Shown one piece after another: positions 23,181 through 28,496 of a DNA stretch of 28,496 nt. Every line of letters starts with the position of its first letter. Within the stretch, counting starts at the first letter, position 1. The stretch comes from DATNIC01 sp035604635 (GTDB lineage: Bacteria > Vulcanimicrobiota > Vulcanimicrobiia > Vulcanimicrobiales > Vulcanimicrobiaceae), in the NCBI GenBank assembly GCA_035604635.1, contig DATNIC010000028.1, forward strand, positions 1 to 28,496, in the 5' to 3' direction. The position numbers were made by a program, and so were the translations under genes. The notes beneath the pieces are model-generated. The model saw only the letters and a program-made list of their open reading frames with translations. It made no database searches and was not told where the DNA came from.

Positions 23181-23596
23181 GCATCACCAAATAGGGAGGG
23201 AGGTAGATTCCAGCGTAAGCTTTCGGCCGTCCGATAGGCGTCCGAATAGCGTCCCGCGGGTACGGCGAGTTGGTTACGCATCTCAAAGATGTGCGCAGAA
23301 GAGGCGTATCGCGAAGATGGAGCGACAAATCGAAGAAGCCTCAATACGGCCGCCTTCTCGGAATGCGTGAGAGCCGCGATGTTCGTTTCGTCGACGAACT
23401 GAATTAGGAGCAGTTTTATCGCCGTGGCGAGCACGGCAAGGCGCTCCGTCTGGCGTTCAGGCGCGCCGGCGGAGAGCGCGCGGACGTAGCAGCGGCATAC
23501 GGCAGTGACGGCTGAACGGCAGTCCGGGTTTGCCCTCAGAAGCGTACGCATGGTGCAGCGCATCCCGATGACGCCTTGCCATTTAGCGACTCGCAT
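23174..23596 (-). CDS. Hypothetical protein coupled to the BTAD regulator
   Basis: This 140-residue protein matches no family I recognise. It is rich in helical, Ala/Leu/Arg sequence (RLAVLATAIKLLLIQFVDE; SEKAAVLRLLRFVAPSSRY), has no signal peptide and ends LPPSLFGDAC. I use ATG 23594-23596, with GGGGTG just upstream; a GTG at 23605 would extend it by three residues. The start lies inside the end of the BTAD regulator gene (14-base overlap) and its stop overlaps the next ATG, which supports real translation in a three-gene unit. It may be a cytoplasmic partner of the regulator, but that rests on position alone. Confidence 0.55.
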   Translation of the reverse strand: MRVAKWQGVIGMRCTMRTLLRANPDCRSAVTAVCRCYVRALSAGAPERQTERLAVLATAIKLLLIQFVDETNIAALTHSEKAAVLRLLRFVAPSSRYASSAHIFEMRNQLAVPAGRYSDAYRTAESLRWNLPPSLFGDAC

Positions 23597-24317
23597 GTGC
23601 TTCACCCCGCGCCACCATCTCTCGGCATTGCACGGTCTCCGGCATCGGCTCGACGCCGAACTCGGCTCGGATACGATGGCAAAACTTTTGATAGAACGCT
23701 AACGCGCCTACCCGATCGCCGATGCGCGAGCGGGATATCATGAGGTCGCGGAGCGCATCTTCACGCCAGGGATCGTAGGCCAGCAATTGCTCGATATAGC
23801 GCAAGGCGCCGGTAGGGTCGTGGCGCTCGCGTCGCCGGGACACCGCTAGGTCGAGCGCTTTGCAAAACATCGCCCGCAGGCGTTCGCGGACAGCGGCGGC
23901 CCATTCGTGATCGGCATGCTGCATAAAGTCGCCCCGATACAATTCGACGGCGGCTTCGATCCCGTCAGGCGTCGCGCTCAGGCGCTTGAAATCGTTAACA
24001 TCGACCCAGGGCCGTTCGCCGGCGCCCCAGGTGATCGTCTTCGCATCGCTCTGGATCCATGGCGTCGTCGATCCAGGCAACGCGCGCTGTAAAAGGTAGA
24101 GGTGGCGTCGCAGGTTGGCCCGCGCTTCGCTTTCCGGGAGATCGGGCCACAGGGTAAAGGCTATCTCCTCGCGCTTGAGGACATCGCCTTCGCCGGTGAC
24201 CAGCATCGCGAATAGCAGCTGCGTCGTTGTCGATAGGCGGTGCTCGATCCGGGTACCTTCGCAGCAGATTTGAACGGAGCCGAATAGCCGAACCTGCGCT
24301 GGGGGTTGGTTGGCCAC
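23583..24317 (-). CDS. SARP-like regulator: winged HTH plus BTAD, no ATPase domain
   Basis: This is a transcriptional activator of the SARP type. The N-terminal Trans_reg_C winged HTH runs from QVRLFGSVQICCEG through TTQLLFAMLVTGEG, REEIAFTLWPDLPESEARANLRRH (ALW-type helix), and the BTAD repeat region contains YRGDF, the HEWAAAVRERLRAMF helix, LLAYDPWREDALRDLM and FGVEPMPET. The GTG at 24315-24317 is preferred because GAGGAG lies 10 bases upstream and it places the first strand near the N-terminus; ATG 24387-24389 would add 24 residues with no ribosome-binding site. The BTAD half is a clear paralogue of the large regulator upstream (DPWREDA, GVDPMPDT). It probably activates its own operon and nearby genes. 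Confidence 0.83.
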   Translation of the reverse strand: MANQPPAQVRLFGSVQICCEGTRIEHRLSTTTQLLFAMLVTGEGDVLKREEIAFTLWPDLPESEARANLRRHLYLLQRALPGSTTPWIQSDAKTITWGAGERPWVDVNDFKRLSATPDGIEAAVELYRGDFMQHADHEWAAAVRERLRAMFCKALDLAVSRRRERHDPTGALRYIEQLLAYDPWREDALRDLMISRSRIGDRVGALAFYQKFCHRIRAEFGVEPMPETVQCREMVARGEAHASR

Positions 24318-24420
24318 GATGGTGATGCTCCTCTGAGGCGTCTGCCTCGGCGTGTTCAGACGGTCGAAGTACCGTCCGAGCACGCCCATCGTAGCCCAGG
24401 GGCGTTTTTCTATCGTTTTG

Positions 24421-27000
24421 TTAGCGTTGGCGCACCGTTGTGCCGGCGTTAACGCTGGTCATTCCCTGATCGACGGCATGATGGAGGGACCAGGCGTACC
24501 CCTCTTGGATGAGGTCGGCCAACTCGGCATCGGCCAGGCTCGCGCGCAAAATCGCCATCGTTTTATCGTAGCCGGACCGCTCCGTCATCAGGCGAGGTTG
24601 CCCCGCCACGCGCCGCTTGTCCGAGGCGCCCAAAAGTTGAGCGGCGCGGCGAACGTCACCACGCGCGGCCGCAATCCCGGCAGCATGTTGCAATGCGGCG
24701 GCCACGATCGCCAGGTCAGCGACCCGCTCCGCGACGGCGAGCACGTCCCGCGTGACGGCGCACGCTTCGTCGAGATTCCCCAGCGCGAGGGAATAGGCCG
24801 CGACGTTTATCTTCGCGTTGGCCATATTCGAGGAGCCGACCGCCTCGAACGTGGCCGCGCTTTCCCTGGCGTGCCTTAGACCGCTCGCAGGGTCCCCCGT
24901 CTCAAACGCAAGCTCGCCCAGCGCTACTAGAATTGCCCCGGCCGGGTACACGGAACGGAATGATCGGCTGATCTCCAGCGCCTCCGTCAGGAACGCGGTT
25001 CGCTCACTGACGGCGGCCGGATCGACCGAGAACGACTTGGCATAGAGAGCCACGGCAATGGCCAGTCGATTGTCAGTCCCGCGGCCGATCTCTAAGGCTT
25101 TGCTCGCGACCGGGTCCGCTTCCGGGTGGCGGTTTGCGAGGTGGAGATGCATTGCCACCATCGACAACGCGACGCTGAGCTTTGCCCCATCACCCAGCGT
25201 TCGCAGCAATTCAACAGCACGCTCCGCAGCAGCGAGAAAGCGATCGACGTTTTCGGCTCTGTGGTAGTAGAGCCGCTGGTAGAACGGCAGTGTGCCCATC
25301 AATGCCGCGAGGGTCAGCTGCACCGCCGCCTCGTGAACCGGTTCAGCCTGCGGTCCCAACGCGGTCAAAGTGGCCTCGCACCAACGGACGCCTTCGACAT
25401 AGAGCGATCGAACGGCGAAGAACCAACGCAGCGATTCAAGAAGAAAGGCACATAGGCCAGGATCGCGTTCGGTATCGATTGCCCAGATAAGGGCGGCCCG
25501 GAAATTATCGAGCTCGGGGCCGAGGGCAATGATCCCCGCTTGCGAGTCGGCGGTGCCTTGGGTCGTGTCGTTTCGCCGTGCCAGCCCATAGAAATATTCA
25601 GCGTGGCGGCGCGCGAGACGCGCATGATCGCCAGCCTGCACGAGACGTTCGAGTGCGTAGTCTCGCGTCGCTTCGAGTAAGCGGTATCGAGGCTCCGGCG
25701 CCCTCATCTCGGCGACGACGAGAGACTTGTCGACGAGTGAGGAGAGAAGATCGACGACTTGCGATTCCGAGATCAGATCGTCGCTGCAGATGGCGGTCGC
25801 CGCTTCGAGCGTCGAACCGCCGACGAATATGCCGACGCGCTGAAGCACGCGCTGCTCCGCGTCCGAAAGGAGGTCGTAGCTCCAGTCAAGCGTCGCCCGC
25901 AAAGTCTGTTGCCGCGGGAGCGTCGTGCGTTTGCCTGTCGACAACAACGCAAAGCGGTCGTCGAGACGGCGCGCGAGTACGTCGAGGCTGAGGCTGCTCG
26001 TGCGCGCTGCGGCGAACTCGATGGCGAGCGGAATGCCGTCAAGACGCCGAGAGATCGTCGTCAACGCTCGCCGGTCGTTATCGTTTCCCTCACGGATTTG
26101 CAGGACCGGTCCGGCATCTGCTGCTCGATCGAGAAACAAGCGCACGGCCGGCGATTCCCGCAACTCCTCGATGGAGGGCAATGCCTTGTCGTCCATATCC
26201 GGGAGTGCGAGCGAGCTGACTCGCTCGGTTCGCTCACCCGTTACCTGGAGTGGTTCCCGGCTCGTAGCCAAGACGTGCAGTTCCGGACATTCGCCTAGCA
26301 GCCGTTGCACTGTCGCAGCGACCTCTGCGACGAGGTGCTCGCAGTTGTCGAGAACGAGGAGGAGACGTTTTCCTCGCAACACCGCGAGCAGCGCGTTCTC
26401 GGTATCGCTCTCCAAACCCAAGACGTTCGCGATCGCGGAAACGATCAGCGCGGATTCGGTCAGTGGCGCGAGCTCAACGAGCCATATTCCATCCGCAAAG
26501 CGATCCGTAACGGTGCGCGCCGTCTCCACCGCAAGACGGCTTTTGCCTACCCCCGCCGCGCCGGTTAGCGTCACCAAGCGGCGCTCCGTCAGCTGGAGGC
26601 GCAGCGTCTCGATCTCCAATTCGCGGCCAACGAAAGTAGTCAGGGAAGCGAGGAGATTGTGACGTGGTTGCTCTTCCATAGATGCCGGCGGAGGAACGGC
26701 GGCTTCCGGCGTCCGAAGCGGTTCAGTCGCGGCGGAGATCCGCTGATAGACCTCCGTGGTGTCCGGCATCGGATCGACGCCCAACTCGGCTTGCAGCCGT
26801 TTTACAAAATCGCGGTATGCCTGTACCGCACCGGCGCGGTCACCCGTTTCGTAGAGTAAAGTCATCAGCGCGCGCACGGCGTCCTCGCGCCACGGGTCGT
26901 GCTCCACGAGCCGCTGTGCGTAATCAACTGCAAGACGGGGATTGCGGTCGCGGTGAGCCTCAACCAGTCCCAACAGCAGCGCCGTCTGCCGGTCGCGCAA
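24421..27000 (-). CDS. AfsR/SARP-type regulator, BTAD-NB-ARC-TPR portion (downstream of an in-frame TAG)
   Basis: This 859-residue open frame holds the rest of the BTAD (YAQRLVEHDPWREDA; LQAELGVDPMPDT), then an NB-ARC-like ATPase with Walker A GAAGVGKS (147-154) and Walker B LLLVLDN (213-219), the ATSREPL sensor region, the GIPLAIEFAAAR (GLPL-type) motif and winged-helix segment, and a TPR-like helical C-terminus (about 500-830). In full-length relatives (about 1000 residues) a winged HTH precedes this. Here the HTH part is in the same frame, 15 bases upstream of this TTG start, beyond one TAG codon. No Shine-Dalgarno precedes the TTG, so this part may be made by readthrough or reinitiation, or not at all. 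If made alone it would lack the DNA-binding domain. It is followed by the smaller SARP gene. Confidence 0.8.
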   Translation of the reverse strand: MRDRQTALLLGLVEAHRDRNPRLAVDYAQRLVEHDPWREDAVRALMTLLYETGDRAGAVQAYRDFVKRLQAELGVDPMPDTTEVYQRISAATEPLRTPEAAVPPPASMEEQPRHNLLASLTTFVGRELEIETLRLQLTERRLVTLTGAAGVGKSRLAVETARTVTDRFADGIWLVELAPLTESALIVSAIANVLGLESDTENALLAVLRGKRLLLVLDNCEHLVAEVAATVQRLLGECPELHVLATSREPLQVTGERTERVSSLALPDMDDKALPSIEELRESPAVRLFLDRAADAGPVLQIREGNDNDRRALTTISRRLDGIPLAIEFAAARTSSLSLDVLARRLDDRFALLSTGKRTTLPRQQTLRATLDWSYDLLSDAEQRVLQRVGIFVGGSTLEAATAICSDDLISESQVVDLLSSLVDKSLVVAEMRAPEPRYRLLEATRDYALERLVQAGDHARLARRHAEYFYGLARRNDTTQGTADSQAGIIALGPELDNFRAALIWAIDTERDPGLCAFLLESLRWFFAVRSLYVEGVRWCEATLTALGPQAEPVHEAAVQLTLAALMGTLPFYQRLYYHRAENVDRFLAAAERAVELLRTLGDGAKLSVALSMVAMHLHLANRHPEADPVASKALEIGRGTDNRLAIAVALYAKSFSVDPAAVSERTAFLTEALEISRSFRSVYPAGAILVALGELAFETGDPASGLRHARESAATFEAVGSSNMANAKINVAAYSLALGNLDEACAVTRDVLAVAERVADLAIVAAALQHAAGIAAARGDVRRAAQLLGASDKRRVAGQPRLMTERSGYDKTMAILRASLADAELADLIQEGYAWSLHHAVDQGMTSVNAGTTVRQR

Positions 27001-27015
27001 GCGCTGACGGGGTCC

Positions 27016-27018
27016 CTA
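27016..27018 (-). other. In-frame amber (TAG) codon splitting the AfsR-like regulator
   Basis: On the minus strand the codons read GAG GAA GAG TGG CTC TAG GGA CCC CGT CAG CGC. Both flanking frames are the same and the protein resumes without any lost residues. GAG to TAG is one base change, and Glu would fit the family. The full gene would span 24421-27447 with 1008 codons before the final stop. Confidence 0.85.
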
Positions 27019-27447
27019 GAGCCACTCTTCCTCGAGCCCGCTCGCAAGATCGCCGTTGTAAAGATCTACGGCCTCCGCCGCTCTCGCCGGATCCGCCGCG
27101 CGCTCTTCGTATTCGAGGAGGTCGAGCCAGACCGGCGCCGCGGGATTCCATTGGACCGTTCGCTTGTTCGCGATCAACCACGGTGCCGCACCGGCCGGCG
27201 GCAAGACGCCCGTGCGCACGGAATGCAAATGGGCGCGTAACTTCGCGAGTGCGTCGGCTTCCGGGACATCGGGCCAGAAGGTGAAAGCCAACGTGTCCCG
27301 TGCTACCGGATGCGCACGGTGCAAGAGCAAGTAGACTAGGAGCGACAGAGCGCGCGGCGGCGCGCGTAAAGCGAGGGCTGCGCCTCCAAGGTGAAGCTGC
27401 GGTTGACCGAGCAAATGAATCCGCAAGGCAGTAGTAACCGGAGTCAC
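27016..27447 (-). CDS. AfsR/SARP-type regulator, N-terminal winged HTH portion ending at a premature TAG
   Basis: This 143-residue fragment starts at GTG 27445-27447 and has the SARP DNA-binding unit: LRIHLLGQPQLHLGG, then RALSLLVYLLLHRAHPVARD, TFWPDVPEADALAKLRAHLH, then the beginning of the BTAD (AVDLYNGDLASGLEEEWL). It stops at TAG 27016-27018. The next codons in the same frame, GPRQRLRDRQTALLL, continue the BTAD exactly where the smaller paralogue reads HEWAAAVRERLR, so the two parts were one gene. The open frame continues upstream past the GTG, but that region is antisense to the binding-protein gene and not family-like. It could give a HTH-only peptide. Confidence 0.75.
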   Translation of the reverse strand: MTPVTTALRIHLLGQPQLHLGGAALALRAPPRALSLLVYLLLHRAHPVARDTLAFTFWPDVPEADALAKLRAHLHSVRTGVLPPAGAAPWLIANKRTVQWNPAAPVWLDLLEYEERAADPARAAEAVDLYNGDLASGLEEEWL

Positions 27448-27552
27448 ACTTCGATGTACCGTCCCGCAGGCGTTCCTTCCGCTCGCCGAGCGTCCAAAAG
27501 AGTGCTCCAGCCGCCAAACGCTTGCTTGCCTTGGCCAGCCTATTCGGCTGGG

Positions 27553-28491
27553 TTGTCCCGGAGGGTGACGGTGCTCGGCTTTGCTGCCGCCGCTCTTTGC
27601 AGCGCTGCGTTGCCGGGCTATGGCCAAGCGACGGCAACGTTGCGCGTGGCGACGATTCCCGTCGACGCCGGCGCAGAGGCCTTTTATGCGAAGGATATGG
27701 GCTTCTTTGCTAAGGCAGGCCTCGACGTCGATGTCCAATTGATCCAAAACAGCAGCGCGGTTGCGGCCGCGGTCGCATCGAACGCCGTTGACATCGGGCA
27801 CGTCAATCTGGTCTCGATGGCGGCGGCGCATCAAAGAAACGTCTATCTTGTCGCTATCGCACCCGGCGGAGTGTATTCTTCCAAACTGCACTCGACCGCG
27901 CTGTTGGTTTCCGCGACATCGCCGGCCCGGACAGGAAAAGAGTTGAATGGCAAGGTCATCGCTACACAGGGTCTCGGCACGATAAATGAGTACGGTGCAC
28001 AGGCTTGGATCGATCAGAGCGGCGGTGACTCCTCGACCGTCAAGTTCGTCGAGGTCCCGTTTTCAGAGATGTCGGCCGCAATATTGGCCGGTCGCGTCGA
28101 CGCTGCAGTCTTCACGGAACCCTATCTAACGCTCGCAAAGAGGAATCTGCGCGTAATAGGATATCCGTTCGATGCTATTGCCAAAGAATTTACGGTCAAC
28201 GCCTGGGCCACGACCGCGCAGTGGGCCAAGGATCATCCCGATGTTGTCAGTCGTTTTGCCGCAGTTATCCACGAGACCGCGATCTGGGCGAACAACAATC
28301 AGGCGAAAAGCGGCGAGATTCTTGCAAAGTATACGAAGATCGACCCCGCAATCATCTCTACGATGGTGCGCGTACACTACGCCGAACGGCTCGCCGTCTC
28401 GACGATCCAACCCGAGATCGACGTTTCCGCGAAGTACGGCAAGTTCAACACGTTTTCGGCTCAGGAGCTGATCTATAAGGCGCCCAATTGA
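27553..28491 (+). CDS. NMT1/SsuA-type solute-binding protein (orphan), third copy
   Basis: This exported binding protein of about 312 residues has the mature family pattern: TLRVATIPVDAGAEAFYAKD, MGFFAKAGLDVDVQLIQNSS, then AVAAAVASNAVDIGHVNLVS, VAIAPGGVYSSKLHSTALLV, and the C-terminal KIDPAIISTMVRVHYAERL, which matches the region LDPGIVATMVRARYAE of the protein at 17050-18006. The start is uncertain: TTG 27553 gives a basic n-region (SRR) before the hydrophobic core LGFAAAALCSAALPGYGQ; GTG 27571 has GGAGG at 6 bases but no positive charge. An ATG at 27454 would nearly touch the divergent regulator start. The divergent gap to the SARP gene is about 105 bases and holds nothing else clear. Ligand unknown; no transporter partners nearby. 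Confidence 0.87.
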   Translation: MSRRVTVLGFAAAALCSAALPGYGQATATLRVATIPVDAGAEAFYAKDMGFFAKAGLDVDVQLIQNSSAVAAAVASNAVDIGHVNLVSMAAAHQRNVYLVAIAPGGVYSSKLHSTALLVSATSPARTGKELNGKVIATQGLGTINEYGAQAWIDQSGGDSSTVKFVEVPFSEMSAAILAGRVDAAVFTEPYLTLAKRNLRVIGYPFDAIAKEFTVNAWATTAQWAKDHPDVVSRFAAVIHETAIWANNNQAKSGEILAKYTKIDPAIISTMVRVHYAERLAVSTIQPEIDVSAKYGKFNTFSAQELIYKAPN

Positions 28492-28496
28492 GAAAG

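Noticed and set aside
24390..24420. Terminator between the two SARP genes
   Set aside because: The minus strand has an A-rich stretch and no stem-loop with a following T-run.
27016..27018. Pyrrolysine encoded at the TAG codon
   Set aside because: No pyl genes are in the window, SARP regulators are not known pyrrolysine proteins, and a simple GAG-to-TAG change explains it; left only as something to check.
27448..27891. Upstream extension of the SARP N-terminal frame
   Set aside because: It is antisense to the binding-protein gene at 27553-28491 and shows no family-like sequence before the GTG at 27447.
1..28496. CRISPR arrays, tRNA genes, insertion-sequence ends or phage integration sites
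   Set aside because: No regularly spaced repeats, cloverleaf-like sequences, transposase or integrase motifs were seen on either strand.

Overview
The window is a dense, high-GC bacterial chromosome segment with no gene-free stretch longer than about 115 bases. It contains no tRNA, rRNA, CRISPR array or recognisable insertion sequence. Orphan solute-binding proteins, an AfsR-like SARP/BTAD regulator with NB-ARC and TPR domains, a type III polyketide synthase and a transglutaminase/ATP-grasp operon suggest a soil-type, metabolically versatile, deep-branching bacterium. Eremiobacterota or a similar terrestrial phylum is an inference from gene style only.

Layout. (1) 1-3033: the tail of an amidohydrolase, then a molybdate module: a ModE-type HTH regulator divergent from modA-modB-modC. 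Both ModE and ModC lack their C-terminal molybdate-binding (TOBE/Mop) domains. (2) 3099-6373: an FAD aromatic monooxygenase, an NMT1/SsuA-type solute-binding protein and a zinc class II aldolase, which looks like a small uptake and catabolism group. (3) 6370-7921, minus strand: a type III polyketide synthase overlapping an ICMT-family methyltransferase, the same pairing as Bacillus BpsA-BpsB (alkylpyrone synthesis and O-methylation). (4) 8035-17041, plus strand: a compact operon of transglutaminase, transglutaminase-DUF2126, circularly permuted ATP-grasp fused to Alpha-E, a third transglutaminase, and zwf (glucose-6-phosphate dehydrogenase). The first four form a known but biochemically unresolved peptide-ligase/transglutaminase system. 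(5) 17050-21576: two minus-strand solute-binding proteins (NMT1 type and TAXI type) divergent from a plus-strand operon of two tandem cupin/zinc-ribbon proteins related to 3-hydroxyanthranilate 3,4-dioxygenase and a LivK-like binding protein. (6) 21573-27447, minus strand: a MerR regulator and an SRPBCC protein, then two small unknown proteins coupled to a SARP/BTAD regulator, then a large SARP-NB-ARC-TPR regulator split by one in-frame TAG codon. (7) 27553-28491: a third NMT1-type binding protein, divergent from the broken regulator.

The points most worth following are the amber-interrupted AfsR-like regulator, the tandem cupin pair in which one copy keeps the iron site and the other keeps the complete zinc-ribbon cysteines, the transglutaminase/ATP-grasp operon ending in zwf, and five solute-binding proteins with no permease or ATPase of their own.
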